DNA from: Pyrenochaeta sp. MPI-SDFR-AT-0127
Taxonomy: Eukaryota > Ascomycota > Dothideomycetes > Pleosporales > Cucurbitariaceae
NCBI GenBank assembly: GCA_020747015.1
Contig: JAGTJM010000005.1
Span: 930,001 to 994,000, forward strand
DNA: 64,000 bases
Reading direction: 5' to 3'
Position numbers and translations under genes: made by a program. Shown one piece after another: positions 11,075 through 23,374 of this stretch (the first letter of the stretch is position 1; every line of letters begins with the position of its first letter). A model generated the notes under the pieces. The model saw only the letters and a list, made by a program, of their open reading frames with translations. It ran no database searches and had not been told where the DNA came from.

Positions 11075-13125
11075 ATGAAGATACCCACGACATCATTAGC
11101 GGCACGAACAGTATCATTACAAGAGGTGGATAGGACAAACGCTATCAAGATAGCGTCATGGACGCTTCTAGCGATAACTGCAGTGGTCTTCATTGCACGG
11201 CAGATTATGAAAGCGATTGTCTTCCGAAGGGTCGCCTTAGATGATCTTCTCATTCTACTAGCAACTGTGAGTAGTTCGACCATTTTCAAATGTAAGAATC
11301 TAATATTTCAAGACTTTTGCTATCGGGCTATCAATAACGACCTTCATTCTTGCGTCTGAAGGCCTCGGCATATTCGGCTACCTAACTATTGAACGTGCCG
11401 ATATACTTATGAAAGGCTACTACGCTTCTGAATTCTTGTACATCTCAGCAATCTGTTGTGCAAAGCTTTCCCTTCTAGTCCTATTCCACAACATCGTGGC
11501 AGTGCAACGGATGCACCGCCGACTTGTCCTCTGCTTTGGCATGTTCATCTTTGCTTGGAGTCTTAGCTCGCTTCTAGCTGTGGCATTCCAATGCCAGCTT
11601 CCTCGACCATGGGAAATTATGACTTTGCGATGCTTCAACTCGGTAAGAAATGCATGGTTTATATCGATCTTAGCATGAATGCTGACTGCTCAAGCGAATT
11701 TTCTGGATTGTCTATTGCATAATCGATATGTCTACCGAGGTTGCGATCATCATGCTTTCTGTGAATCTAGTAGCATACCTCAAAGTGAGGGTTTCCCGCA
11801 AGATTGCAGTAGTGGCATGTTTTGCGCCTCGAGCCCTCGTCCTCGCTGCTGCGCTCGTTCGCCTTATCTGGCTCTACCCGATCACCCCACACAATAATCC
11901 CCAATACAGGCTTTGGCTACCTGCCATCATGACGCAAATTCAGGTTTGCCTGAGTGTTTGCACCGCTTGTATTCCGTACATGGTGCCTTTCTTCAAGAGC
12001 TTGGAAGGTAATCTGCGAAGAACTTATTCGTCGAAGGGGCGAGACTTTCATACAGAAGAAGGGAGTTCACGGTCATCACTTTGGTACCGGAGGCACAACA
12101 AGGGCCATGTTCTGAATTCATGGGATTCAAATGCGGTTGCAAGCCAACAATACGAGCGAGTAGCCCAGGCGTCGCCTCATATTCCCACTCCAACACCTAT
12201 GAGCCCATTGACACCACCGCGCTTGCGTACACCACCCAGTAGGTCACAAAGTATACGAGGCTTGAGTATTAGCATTCCGGATCGCGATGCTCAACTAAAG
12301 CGGTCAACTGGAATTGCGAGCCCTCAGACAGCAAGTTCCTTCGCCTTGTCGCCAACATGCACCTCACCACAGCCGCTTCTGTCACAATCGTTCATTCCGA
12401 CAAGAGTAGCTCCCACGCCTCCGCCCAAAACTCATAATCCAAACCTACCTACCGCCAGCTCAAAATATTCGAACGGTGATTCGATACCGTTAGACACGCC
12501 ACGAATGCAGCGCTTCTCTTTGTTTCCATCACCGAGATCTAATTCCCACTCCCCACAGCAGGCCCCGTTTACTTCACCATCAATTCCGCCAATTCGTGCA
12601 CTGCGATCGCAAACCGTGTCTGGAACTACAAGATACCCGACTATCTTGAGACCCTACAGCCCAATAAACAACGTGTTGCATCGCCCTCAAGCGACAAGGG
12701 ATGCCCAGGCCCCCAAGTTCAGCACAGCACCCCTGCCACGATCTCCGCCATTGACGACAACGGCTTCTAAACTACAAGGAAGACCATCTTCGGTTCAAGA
12801 ATTGACATCTCCGATGGGTGCCGCCATCAACACATATTTCAGCACCTCCGTGCCAAGAAATCCGCCTCCTCCACCAACGAGGCCTGCTTCGATTGTGCAG
12901 CGACAGCGCAACCAGCAGGTCTTATCGCCCTCAAATTCATTACGCTCACCAGAATCACGACCTACTAGCCCAACGACCTCACCAACCCCTCATGACGTTT
13001 TACGGGATGAGCTGTTCCTTCCACGGGACTCCATTTACATGTCAAAAATGTCAAGATCTCAAACCATGCCCTCGATAAGGGATGTGCGAAGTAGCCCACA
13101 GATTGTCATTCAAAGTCCATCATGA
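11075..13125 (+). CDS. Seven-transmembrane rhodopsin-domain (PTH11-like) integral membrane protein
   Basis: Three exons, 11075-11266, 11313-11642 and 11695-13125, give 650 aa with a continuous frame across 46- and 52-bp introns. Seven hydrophobic helices are visible in the first ~310 residues, from SWTLLAITAVVFIARQIM to VCTACIPYMVPFF. The DD motif after helix 1 (ALDDLLILLA) is typical of the fungal rhodopsin-like membrane family that includes PTH11-related receptors. No CFEM domain precedes the helices. The C-terminal ~340 residues are disordered and very rich in Ser, Pro and Thr, with many SP/TP sites, suggesting a cytosolic tail open to phosphorylation. A role in surface sensing is inferred from the family; no ligand can be proposed. 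Confidence 0.85.
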
Positions 13126-14794
13126 TAATTGTATTTTTACACGTGTATTTTCTTTTCTTATTACAATAAAATCGGAGTTCCTGAGGAGTACATATCAAGG
13201 AGGACAGCATTGCATCCGGCGTTCTTCATCGTGGGTCATGATGTAACAGTACAGTAGCATTTCGGGGTACCGGACCTTCATCGTAGCGAGTGAAGTATTT
13301 ACATTTCCCTGTTTCTATTTGCCTCTGGCAGTATGCAAAAGCAATATTTGCAAATAAACTCTTTGACGATCGTCTTGTTCAAACTTATTACATTCACTGT
13401 GATCGTTCATCAGATTCATGGCTATTTACTTTTGATACTAAGCTTTAGGTGTTGGTACACAAGTTACCGCAAAGGCAGAAGGTTCATGAATAAAAATGAC
13501 TTTGTACTTGGGGATCGGAGATGCTAAGGGGACATGTTGTACTCTTGCTATCGCAAAACGCTCCTTACCTCGACAAGGATCTGTGGATGTGGAATGAATG
13601 CGACGCGTCAAGACCAACATCAGAGATCATGCTTCAGCGCCTCCAAAACCTCAAGCTACCGAGACGGTAGTACTAGGTACCAATGTAAGGAGAATAAGAA
13701 TACGGTAAGATCTTCTCAAGATCATTTGAGGTCTCTGGGCCCATTTTTGCCTTTCTGCTAGAGCACTGCGCCATGGATATGGAGCTAGCCTACTAAAGCC
13801 TTATATGAAGTAGTAAGCGAGGATTGAAGAAGACGCCTTCACGGTTCATAGGATTGATAACATTGATAACGAAGTATTCTAGTAAACAATTCGCCGTCTT
13901 TGGGGGTTGGTTTCTAATGCACCATTTACAAAAGGCGGCCTTGGTAAGTAACATTTCTCTTGATCAGAGCGTAGGAGTGCCCTGGCAATAGGTGGTCCAC
14001 TTGTAGCCAATAGTATTCTTAATCCATAGATATAAAATGGCTCTTATGATAAACATGAAGAACCGAAGTCATATTGAAGTGGTTTTCAAGTTGCTCTTGC
14101 GGTAGTGAGACAAACTACATTGTCGACCCTAGCATATTGATGTACTTTATCCATCCCAAAGCATGGTCTCTTCAACCTGTTGGCCCCTTTTGTATCTGTA
14201 CTCCTTCTATGCAGCATTAATCTGCACCTCTCGGTAAACAAGGGCCTTTCCAATAAACAAGCGCTGTCAATCGTTGGCTTGGCGACATCAAAAGCACGTG
14301 GCCATTGATGGAGTTCTCGCGTCAAGAGTGACCAAATACTTGAATCACATTGAGTTATAATGCGTTTCAGTTCTCACGGTCCTTTATCCTTTGGCCTTCA
14401 CCAAGGTGTGTTGGCAGACGGTGTCACCAGGCAACCATGGTGGGGCAAGGCAAGTGTGCGCTAGTTTGCCCACCCTCGTATTCGCTGTTCCCGTTTCTTT
14501 CACCGCCCTCTCAACTCCAGCACTTATTGTTCCTTTCCATCCAAATTACACCAATTGTAAGAGACGGTGGGACCATCAAAGTGAATGATCGGAATGTTAA
14601 CACCAAAAAGGCTCCGCAAATCGTGACAGGACTTGAGACGGTATGATACCTTTCCCCTACTAGCAATCGCACCATGGGCTGAAGCCTTTCACAGTCTCGT
14701 GCCCCCAAACGACTGGTTGAGTGCTCAATTTGTGTCCAATCGACATATTTTCCCTGAATTTTCTCCATCAGAAGGCCTTTCCTGGAGATCTAGT
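13126..14794. other. Intergenic region before the paralogue array
   Basis: No supportable gene. The AT-rich 3' flank of the membrane protein runs to about 13.5 kb. Open frames at 13333-13761, 14086-14325 and 14350-14768 overlap on opposite strands and contain no domain. The coding frame upstream of 14795 begins with TTG rather than ATG. Confidence 0.4.
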
Positions 14795-15634
14795 ATGATG
14801 TACACCGCTTCTGCCGCAGATGTAAAGTTGCTCCTAGCTGAGCTAGAGAAACAGAAGCTGCCTAAGGACGAACCACCGTACAGTGGTCTGGAGAAACTCG
14901 CGAAGATATATTGCCGACCTCTTTGTGACGATGTCTGTAGAATATTGCCACGCGAGATACGCGATATTATATACAGCTATGTTCACTCACACGATACTAT
15001 CTACGTTGGCCCAGAGTACATTTCCAATCGGGGCCAACCCTGCGAAAGCGATCGTGGGGCACATTACTGGGACGCGGAATTTGTGGGGAAAGAGATGAGG
15101 AACGAGATCGTAGAGAGTTGGTACCGGTCAACTCTATTCTTCTTTTACGACCAAGCGAATAACGCTCGTGTTGTCGATCAATTCCTGGTGTTGGATCGGT
15201 GGGAGCTTGGCCTCAAACCTCGTGACTACATCTGCAGAGTGAGATTCAACCTTGGCGCCAGTGGCCACCTACTACATGGGGACGTGAAGTGCCAGGGGCC
15301 ACAGCTGGGCCAGCTTCGGTGCATGGTCATAGGGCTTGCAGAAGTTCTCACGAACCCTCTCCAGAACATGAGACAACTTCCGAATCATGTACACTTTTTC
15401 ATCCGTATTCACACATACCGAAGCCTGGAGTTTCGCTGCCTAATTGGTGAGGAGTTAGAGAGGACGGTTGAGACTCTTGTGAAAGACTTGAAGTCCCTGA
15501 GTGCCGCAGGTCATAGATGGGTCGTACAGTGGTCCGAGTTATCGGATCTTGAGTTTCGCTCGCGGAGCGGTGTGTACGATGTGGACTTATGGATGAAGGA
15601 GATTGAAGAAGTCAGTACCATTCCCTCTGTATGA
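14795..15634 (+). CDS. Paralogue 1 of an F-box-like PREIRD protein array
   Basis: One exon of 279 aa. I start it at the ATG at 14795 (MMYTASAADVKLL), because the open frame extends further upstream only from a TTG and the paralogues also begin with a short helical region before the motif. The core motif LPREIRDIIYSYV (residues 48-60) resembles the start of F-box or 2EXR-type domains common in ascomycetes. It is followed by a second block, HYWDAEFVGKEMRNEIVESW, and then VDQFLVLDRWELGL. These two blocks recur in the next two genes. There is no signal peptide or membrane segment. If the F-box resemblance is functional it would adapt substrates to ubiquitin ligases, but this is inference. Confidence 0.7.
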   Translation: MMYTASAADVKLLLAELEKQKLPKDEPPYSGLEKLAKIYCRPLCDDVCRILPREIRDIIYSYVHSHDTIYVGPEYISNRGQPCESDRGAHYWDAEFVGKEMRNEIVESWYRSTLFFFYDQANNARVVDQFLVLDRWELGLKPRDYICRVRFNLGASGHLLHGDVKCQGPQLGQLRCMVIGLAEVLTNPLQNMRQLPNHVHFFIRIHTYRSLEFRCLIGEELERTVETLVKDLKSLSAAGHRWVVQWSELSDLEFRSRSGVYDVDLWMKEIEEVSTIPSV

Positions 15635-16943
15635 CGTAAACAATGCATTGACACTCCCAGGCGTCGATCCGGGCTCGGCAACAATAGGGTTGGGGGTTCT
15701 TGCGCCTCAGCCGAGCGTTGTGAGTCAGGACCAGAAGGGACCTACTCACTCAACCCGAGAATAAGAAGCGCAGAAATTCAATCACTTAAGAGTATCTTTT
15801 GGCGCCAAGTGGTACATTCGCTGAGGCTGGCGCTGGTCAGGAGGATTGACTGTTGTTAAGACTTACGAGTGTTAGACTTTTGCAGAGTGTGGTGTATCAT
15901 TACAGTATACAGGAATTTTCGATTGACACATGTGATATAGTGACACTATCGCCAACAGTGACTATATCACTACTTATTCCCTAGGGAAATTTTCTTCAAG
16001 TCCAAGATGCCTGACTCTTACTTCTTATTTGTTAGAAGCTGACGTTTTTCCTGATAAGTGAGATGGATGCAAGTAAGACAACTTGTCATTAGAATCTAGT
16101 GGCTCAATAAGGTGCGGCTGTTTTCGTTTACCAAGAAGTTCAAAGTGCATTCGGAAGAGATAGCCACGTACACCGAGTCTTGTCTCTTTTGATATATCGT
16201 CTGTAGACGGTTTGCTCACTAGACAACGTCCTGTGCAGATCCAGAGCTAGAGGGCTGCGGAGAGAAAGTTTCATTTTCTTGTGTTGAAAAATGTTTGATG
16301 GTTGACAGTGCTTTTGGCTGATAATATTTCGATACTTGATAATCATGTTCATGGCAATGACACTGCGAAGGAGGACTGCTGCCTGTTCCTGACGGTTACA
16401 CCGATTGTAGCATGCGAGTTTGGTTCAAAATAATAGCCATAGTAAATTCATATCTATCAAATCAGTCACGATCCCTACCCATAAGTGATGAATCTGTATC
16501 TTGAATCGGCCTACACGTGCTAAGGCTTTTGTGGCTCGAACAACACCCTTTTAGCTGCCTCGAGCTCCTATAACGCTTATACCCAGTCGAACTGGTATAG
16601 TGGTGGCGTTCAATCTTACCTCACATTTAAAGCACAGGAATAAGCGACTTCCAAACAATTTCAAGTTCGGCGTGGCAATCGTATCCTGCGTTTGGGTTGC
16701 TCCACCACTTCTCTGGCCGCCACCTTCACCCTCTGTACGTATCCTTCGTTCGCAATGCCCCACATCTTCTTCATCTTTCACCTTCACTCTCTATCGAGAC
16801 CAGTATATAGTTCGAGTGTCACTCTTACAGATATACCACTAACTACCGTCTTTTTCAATTAGCTTGCAACATTTCTCGACCGGTTGCATCCCTCCTCACA
16901 CACCTCTCAGAAACACGCGCACATACTTACAGAAATTTTCGAG
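15635..16943. other. Intergenic region between array members 1 and 2
   Basis: No gene is apparent. Short open frames at 16025-16352 and 16551-16842 are unsupported. The last 140 bp hold a TATA element (see separate entry). Confidence 0.4.
16804..16810 (+). promoter_or_regulatory. TATA box candidate for array member 2
   Basis: TATATAG lies 134-140 bp upstream of the ATG at 16944, at a plausible distance for a fungal core promoter. The following leader is pyrimidine-rich. Confidence 0.45.
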
Positions 16944-17899
16944 ATGAACGAGACAGAGGTTGATCGCTTGAAATCAGAGTGCATCCAGTAAGTATTGTCA
17001 GGTTGCTTGGGTTCGCCACTGACAATGACCAAAGAGCCCTGAGAGATGAGATTACTGTCGAAGAGCAAATTGAAGATTTACAGCAGCAGCTCGAGTCTCT
17101 TCGAGATCACGAAAAGAGACTAAAGCACAAAGAGCTCACAAAGAAAGATGACACGAACAAGGCTTTCGCCACTTACACCAAAGCTGTCTGCAGGGAGTTC
17201 TGTGATACTGTTCATCGGACATTCCCTCGCGAAGTTCGCGACTTGATATACACCTATATGACCGGTAATCAGCTTTATCAGATTTCTAGCTCTTCGGACG
17301 GTTTTTGGGGACAATCTGGGTACTTTGACGAGAGCTTTCCGGCTTTCTTGCAACATGACGATGTGGTGGAACCGTGCCATTGGTGCAATTCAGACTTCGT
17401 CGGTTCTGAAATGTTGCGAGAGATTGGTGAGAGCTATTTTCGAACAACCAGCTTCTATTTCGACGACAGATTTGACCTTATCTCTAAGTTCCGGGTCACA
17501 GATCAGTGGAAGTTGGGGTTTCTTCCAGTATCCTTCGTCTCAAAGGTGGAATTTCGCATTCAATGTGATCAATACCACTTCAAGGAACTAAACACATTAG
17601 CATGGGGATGGGGAATGTCTAACAGAGTAAAGAAATCACCATCAAATCTCTTAGTCGAACTTGAGTCGCTCTTTGGTTTCAAACCGGACACATCGATGAC
17701 CCTCGAGTGCGAAGTGGGTGATTGGTGTACAATGAGGCCACTCAAAGTACAGCAATGGATGCGCAACATTGTCATTCCTTTCATTCTTTCAACTCTTCAA
17801 CGGCTCAAGAACGCCGGGTACCGAGTTCGCATTGTGCTTTTGGGAGATGAATTCAGTGTTGGTTCAATGCTGTCCGAAACAAATGACAGCGTGCTTTGA
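16944..17899 (+). CDS. Paralogue 2 of the F-box-like PREVRD array, coiled-coil N-terminus
   Basis: Two exons, 16944-16987 and 17035-17899, encode 302 aa. The 47-bp intron falls after residue 14, the same place as in the third member, which supports common descent. Residues 15-60 form a heptad-like helix (EEQIEDLQQQLESLRDHEKR), probably a coiled coil. The motif FPREVRDLIYTYM starts near residue 77, followed by CHWCNSDFVGSEMLREIGES and FRVTDQWKLGFLP, the same blocks as in its neighbours. The C-terminal part is alpha/beta with no known catalytic motif. It is probably cytosolic or nuclear. Function is unknown; substrate-adaptor activity is only a possibility. Confidence 0.78.
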
Positions 17900-18367
17900 A
17901 TTGATAAAAAAATCACATAAATACATCTAGGGGGTATGTCTAGGTCGACTGGAGCTGGAAATTTCAACATGGCTAGAGAAGCACATTATCGATATAAATC
18001 AGAAACATTTGCGACATGTCTCAGCGATGATTGCTTTCTCTTTTTTGGCAGGATGTCAATGGCTTATGACCCAGGATATGGTTATTCGTTGATTTGGGCA
18101 TTTTTTACTTCACCAAACGTCACCAATGCTGGCGTCATTCAGGGCTTGGTAGGTGAGGCAGAACAGTGTCATGCTCACCTATTTGGCATTCGACCGAACA
18201 ATGGCCGAGATGCCGCTCCACGCCACTGCGGCCGAACGGCGTGAGTACCTGAATAAGCGATTGACGGTACCTTGATAAACACATGTACTCAATGAAGATA
18301 ATTTACTTTCCTCTTATCGTGTTATTACACTCTTCTCTCAATTAGCTACCTTTGACAATACAGCAAT
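17900..18367. other. Intergenic region between array members 2 and 3
   Basis: Contains the unsupported open frame 17936-18244. I see no other structure. The leader of the third gene is short. Confidence 0.4.
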
Positions 18368-19291
18368 ATGTCGGCCGAACAACAGCAACTGCGCAAGCGT
18401 GCTTTCAGGTACACCTATCAAAAGATAGTATCAGATGTATCCCTAAAGCGCTGACATGCAATCTGTAGGGCCCTTTCAGCAGAAAACAGCCGCAAAAGTC
18501 GAATCGCATTACTCCAACATGAATTGGAGTGTCTAGAGAAGGATCTTGCAAACAGCAACACCGGAACTCAACATGCGATTGAACAGGTTGCGGAAGCAGA
18601 GTGCAATCAACTTAGCCATCACGTTATTACTAAACTGCCACGCGAAATCCGAGACATGATCTATCAGCATCTCAGCACTCGGAACCCCGAACACATCGAG
18701 CGTGAGCATTTCCGCACAACTCTTGATCCGGTCACACGACTTTACTCTTATGATCACGCCCGCTGGAAGGCATCGCACTTTCCTGACCACTTTTGGAATC
18801 CGCGTTACGTTGGCGACTTGTTCTTCCGGGAACTGGTGGAAAATTACTATCGCAATTCTACATTCACGTTCGGGGATGATCCAGAAGTTATGAAGCGGTT
18901 TCTTTCCACAGACGAAATGGGTATTAACATTTTACCTAAGGACCTGGTGCGCAATATCGAAGTGCATCTCAAAGCCGTAAGCTATGACCGAGGCTCCTTT
19001 CGAGGATACATGTTTGGTGTACCGAAGAAACCTGAGCGACTGCAAGCCGCTCTTGATGGGCTGTCGGAACTGAATGAAGGTGCTAGAATCTGTGTTCGCT
19101 TCTTCACTGAGGCGAAGACCGTGAAGGAGAGAGATGAACATTGCCTGGCAGCATTACCGACACTTTTTTCGAGCACGCAGATAGCCAAGATGACAGGGTA
19201 TAAAGTAAAGTTTGTGGTTGATGACTGTCATCACTATGATCTGGAAGGTGCCATGGCACAAGATTGGGCAATGTTACATGGTGTGGTTTGA
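18368..19291 (+). CDS. Paralogue 3 of the F-box-like PREIRD array
   Basis: Two exons, 18368-18408 and 18469-19291, encode 287 aa. The 60-bp intron splits the codon after residue 13, matching the second member's gene structure. An N-terminal helical region (LLQHELECLEKDLA) precedes LPREIRDMIYQHL near residue 70. Then come HFWNPRYVGDLFFRELVENY and FLSTDEMGINILP, which align with the shared blocks of the other two members. Identity among the three is low outside these blocks, so the duplication is old. There is no signal peptide or membrane helix. Function is unknown. Confidence 0.78.
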
Positions 19292-19816
19292 CACGAGAGG
19301 GAATTGGGATTTATGTTTCTACCAGCATACTTTCCATGTGAGCACGCTTTTGGGCACAGTGTATGAGACAGCTTGTTCCACGGAAATTTTCCCGTACATG
19401 ATTGACAAGAAGCAATTATTGATTAAGGCGACTAGCAATGTGCTTGATCCTTTGCCAAGCAAACGCTAACGGAGACACCTAGTCCCAGTTCTGAACCTTG
19501 TCGCCACCTTCTTCTAATGCTAGCCGCAAGGGAACATCGATACCTGATATATCTGAAACGGTGACGTGTCGCCGGAGATGGAGCAGGCTGCTTTGGGCCT
19601 CGGATGTGCCACGAAAACAAAAATCACAAGTCAAAATTTTTGAATACCAATCAATGTTGACATTTTTCCATCCTCCACAGTATGTACATCAGGGCCTCAA
19701 AATGAGTGACTACCACACACAAGTATTTACATGAATCATATTCAATCATCCATCTTCAGATTTTTGTCCGTCTCATAATCATCATTTGCACTTTCGGCTT
19801 TATCGAGTTCCTACGT
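19292..19816. other. Convergent intergenic region
   Basis: This is the 3' flank of the plus-strand array member 3 and the minus-strand pectate lyase. No gene or repeat is visible. Confidence 0.4.
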
Positions 19817-20796
19817 CTAGCAGGAGCTGGTGAAGCCAGAGGTTGTGCAGTAAGTGCCGTCTGGGCCGCTTCCAATCTTGGTGGAGCTTCCGCTGCCCTT
19901 GACAACGCCGGTGTAGCGGTCGCAGCTCTTGTTGTTGTTCTGGCAAGAGTTGGTGATCTTGCAAGTATCTGTCGTATTGTGTCAGTGTGATGTTCTAGTC
20001 TGACTAGAGATGAGAATGGAAAAGGGGAGGGGAATGCGTACCCTTGTAATTGGTGTTAATACCGCAGAGGACACCACCGCTCTTAGCAACAACGCCGTCG
20101 ATGAGAATGTTGCGGGGACCGCCATTGCCAGTGCAGTCGCCACAGCTGCGGATGACCTTGCCGTAGTCCGAAGCGAAGAAATCCTTGATGGAGACCGTGC
20201 CGCGGCCGTTGAACTGGAAGATCTACACAAGCTATCGTCAGCCTCAATTTCCCTAAATTGATTTCCCTGGTTTAAAAAACTTACTTTGTCGGAGGCGCCC
20301 TTAGCGCCACCGCCGATGACGTACGAGGTCTTGCCAGCAGCCTGTTTGAAGGTGGCGGCGTCCTCGCAGACATCCTCCCACCAGACGTTCTGGAGTGTGC
20401 AAGAGCCACGGCAGTGAATACCCTCAGCTTGAGCCTTGGAGAGGATAACGTTCTTGATCACGGCACCGTCCTCGGCGATGAACATGGCAGCGGCCTCATC
20501 GGTCTCATTTTGCTCAGCGCATGTATCCGCTGTTGACCAAGTCAGTATGAAATTGGCGACATGGCGAGCACGTGATTGGTATTGAGATGATTGTCTGTAG
20601 AAAACCATGAACATGAATAGAAATAGGGAGACATACGGCTACGCGAGTAGCGGACCATCTTGCCATCAAAGGTACCGGAGATAACCTTAGCAGCAGAAAG
20701 AGAGGTGCTGCTGGCAGCGGAAGGGAAGACAGTGGCAGTTGGGGCCGCAACAGCGGTAGCCGCCAAAGCAGCGAGAGTTGCGATGATGTAACGCAT
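19817..20796 (-). CDS. Secreted pectate lyase, polysaccharide lyase family 3
   Basis: Four exons (20637-20796, 20285-20529, 20042-20222, 19817-19968) splice to 245 aa, the usual length for PL3 enzymes. The signal peptide is MRYIIATLAALAATAVA. The body shows family landmarks: EDGAVIKNVILSKAQAEGIH, NVWWEDVCEDAATF, FQFNGRGTVSIKDFFASDYG and RSCGDCTGNGGPRN, with cysteines spaced for the disulphide-rich right-handed parallel beta-helix. PL3 enzymes cleave polygalacturonan by calcium-dependent beta-elimination and are secreted during plant-tissue maceration. The introns are phase-consistent and 62-107 bp long. A TATA box lies just upstream. Confidence 0.95.
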
Positions 20797-20892
20797 AATG
20801 ATTGGATTCCCGGTTGGCTGATTGGAGAGAGTGAATGAAGATGTTGATGCTGATGATGCGAGAGAAGGGCTTGATGGCGTTTGCGGGAGGTC

Positions 20893-20898
20893 TTTATA
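20893..20898 (-). promoter_or_regulatory. TATA box of the pectate lyase gene
   Basis: TATAAA on the minus strand lies about 97 bp before the ATG at 20796. A run of G residues on the minus strand just upstream (around 20912-20918) could be a CreA-type SYGGRG carbon-repression site, which would fit a pectin-degrading gene; this is inference. Confidence 0.55.
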
Positions 20899-21594
20899 CT
20901 AAAACTTTGGCCCCCCTATACCCAGGTGAAGGCCGACAAGCAACGAGAAGGTTTTGATAAGAGGTGTTGTAGAAATGCTCATGGTTGGTGGAAGTGCATC
21001 ACACCTGAACCTGACCAGCTCCGTCCAATAAGCTTGCAACCACCACATTATCTCCACCTATTCCGAAACATTGCCCCAGATGGAGCTCTGCAGCGTAGGA
21101 TGCGCAGCCAAGATAAACAAAATTCACCGCAGCCTTGTATTGTGGTCGGTCCTTTGACGCTATCGAATCAGGAACACTACATCCGGGGGGCGGCTTCGGT
21201 ATGAGGCTAGCGTCGATACACCACGTGAAGGTAGATCAATTTATACGAAGATCACCCAAGACGGTACCCCGCAAATTGATTCTCCGGGGACACAGCATTC
21301 AGTCTACGCGGAGAAAAAGCTTAGTGTGCCTAGTGCATCGGTATTTGAAACCGCGGTCGGCATTTGATCATTTAAATATTTGGCTAGGCATCCCGAGTCC
21401 AGACTGAATCTGTGTTTGGAAACTGGGTTTTCACCATTAATTTCTTTACGTGGAATACCCCAGCAATGTCTGTAGCCTACGTAAGCCTGATAGATATAAG
21501 GATATGTGCCCGCTTGGCACATTGTACCAAGAGATCGTACCACAACGTGAACCCGTACCCTTTGATCGCGATTTTTGCTTTTTCGCACTGGTGA
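20899..21594. other. Intergenic region
   Basis: This is the upstream region of the pectate lyase and the 3' flank of the amidase gene. I see nothing beyond the promoter elements noted for the lyase. Confidence 0.4.
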
Positions 21595-23374
21595 TTACGA
21601 CCCGATGACATCTCCCAGCTCAATACTCGGCTCAATGTAGGGTTTCACCTTTTGTCTCACATTCGTCCTCTGCTCATACGCATACGCGAACCCAATCAAA
21701 CTCTCCTCACTCCAGTGCGCACCCGCAAACGAGATTCCGAAAGGTATATTTGGCGCCGTTGCGTTGAGATTGCCACGGCGATTAGGCACCACAGTGGTAT
21801 TAGCTGGCCACGCGCCTAGTGGTACGGTAATAACAGGTGCTCCGATTATCGCTGAGATTCCGGATGCACTTCGAGACGGAATGACGACCGCATCAAGATT
21901 ATATGTGGCCAAGGCACCGAGGATTCCCCCTTCACCGCCTAAGTAGAGGTTTTTCTGATATGCGGTCCAAAATTCATAATCCGTGTTAGTGAAATTCAGT
22001 GCTAGTGAGCCATTGAAGACGCGTGTATCTCTGCTTGGATATTCCTCCACCGGCAAGGTTTGTGTAAAATTCCTAATATCGTCCAGTGTCTCCACACCAT
22101 TTGGATTTACAATCAACTGGCTCAGATAGGCAGCCAGGTTCGGCTTAAAATCTCCCGACAACACGGTGTCTTCGGCAGTCGAGTTTAAATATTCCGCGTA
22201 CGCAGTATAGTTTGTGTTATCGACAATAATGGCACCTGCTTCACGAAGGATGCTTACTGCCGCTTCGAAAGCGTCAAAGATTGGTCCCCAGGCTTCTGTA
22301 CGCGCGCCAACCGCATTTCGAGGAATGCCAATGCGCTTTCCTTCTAATGCATTAATTTTGCAAGCTCCGACATAATCTGGCACGGAACTGTTGGACGTGT
22401 TTGAAGCCCAGGGGATGGCTGTTGTGTAATTGTCATACTGATCTGGTCCAATAATGGCTTGGAGTATGTATGCAGCGTCTTTGACTGTACGGGCCATCGG
22501 TCCTACAGTATCTTGATGCTCAGAGATTGGGATGACCAGACTTCTACTTGTAAGGCCTAGAGTAGGCTTGATGCCAACGATATTATTCAGCTGACTCGGT
22601 GACAGGATTGATCCGTCAGTTTCAGTGCCCAAGGTTCCAAAGGCCAAACCAAGACTCGCAGCCACACCACTGCCGCTGCTGCTCCCACTTGGGTCTTGAC
22701 CGGAATAGTAAGCGCCGTATGTCTGGCCCCCATTCGCAGACCAGCCATTGGACGAGTTGGACGAGCGAAAATTGGCCCATTGTGAAAGATTGGTTTTGCC
22801 TAACAGGATTGCACCAGCCTTCCGTAGTTTGGCAGCCACTGTCGCGTCACGAGGTACCCGTGCGCCGACAAGGGACCATGACCCTGCAGTGTTATTCATC
22901 TCGTCAGCGGTGGCAATATTGTTTTTGATCAGAATAGGGAGGCCATGAAGTGGACTGCTCATGGTTAGTGATTGACTTTCTTCCTACGAGAGTACTGGCA
23001 AACCCTCGAATTTTCCCACAAGCGCGTTCCTTGTCGAGCTCTTTCGCAATAGTCCATGCATCTGGGTTGATCTCAGTGACCATGTGTAGCGTTGAATTGA
23101 CTTCCACAATGCGTCCAACATATGCCTGGCGCAATGTCAGCAATGGGCTTCCGAGCGCTTCTCCTTACTCTGGTCAGGCTACTTCAAGGGCAGGAGTGCA
23201 ACTCACATGCACGAGATCCACACTTGTAAACATCCCAGCTTCAAGACCGGCAATCAGTTCCTCCGCTGTCGCATCAAGTAGTAAAGGCAATACTGGCTTG
23301 TCATACTGCCCGTGCACCCTCATCAATGGCGCGAACGCCACAAATACCTTCGCGAGAAACCACGCTGAGACCAT
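21595..23374 (-). CDS. Secreted amidase-signature family hydrolase
   Basis: Three exons (23207-23374, 23004-23125, 21595-22954) with 81- and 49-bp introns give 549 aa. The ATG at 23374 begins a signal peptide (MVSAWFLAKVFVAFAPLMRVHG). The Ser-cisSer-Lys triad of the amidase-signature family is visible: Lys107 in LPILIKNNI, the serine cluster at 188-190 in DPSGSSSGSG and nucleophile Ser212 in GTETDGSI. Spacing matches the family. Members hydrolyse amides such as acetamide, fatty-acid amides or peptide amides. Ten or so N-glycosylation sequons and the signal peptide point to secretion. Fungal secreted amidases of this kind are common but their substrates are mostly unknown. Confidence 0.9.

Noticed and set aside
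14633..14794. Upstream extension of array member 1
   Set aside because: The frame begins with TTG, not ATG; the first in-frame ATG is 14795.
17936..18244. 102-codon open frame between array members 2 and 3
   Set aside because: Lacks the shared blocks of the array and any other family feature.
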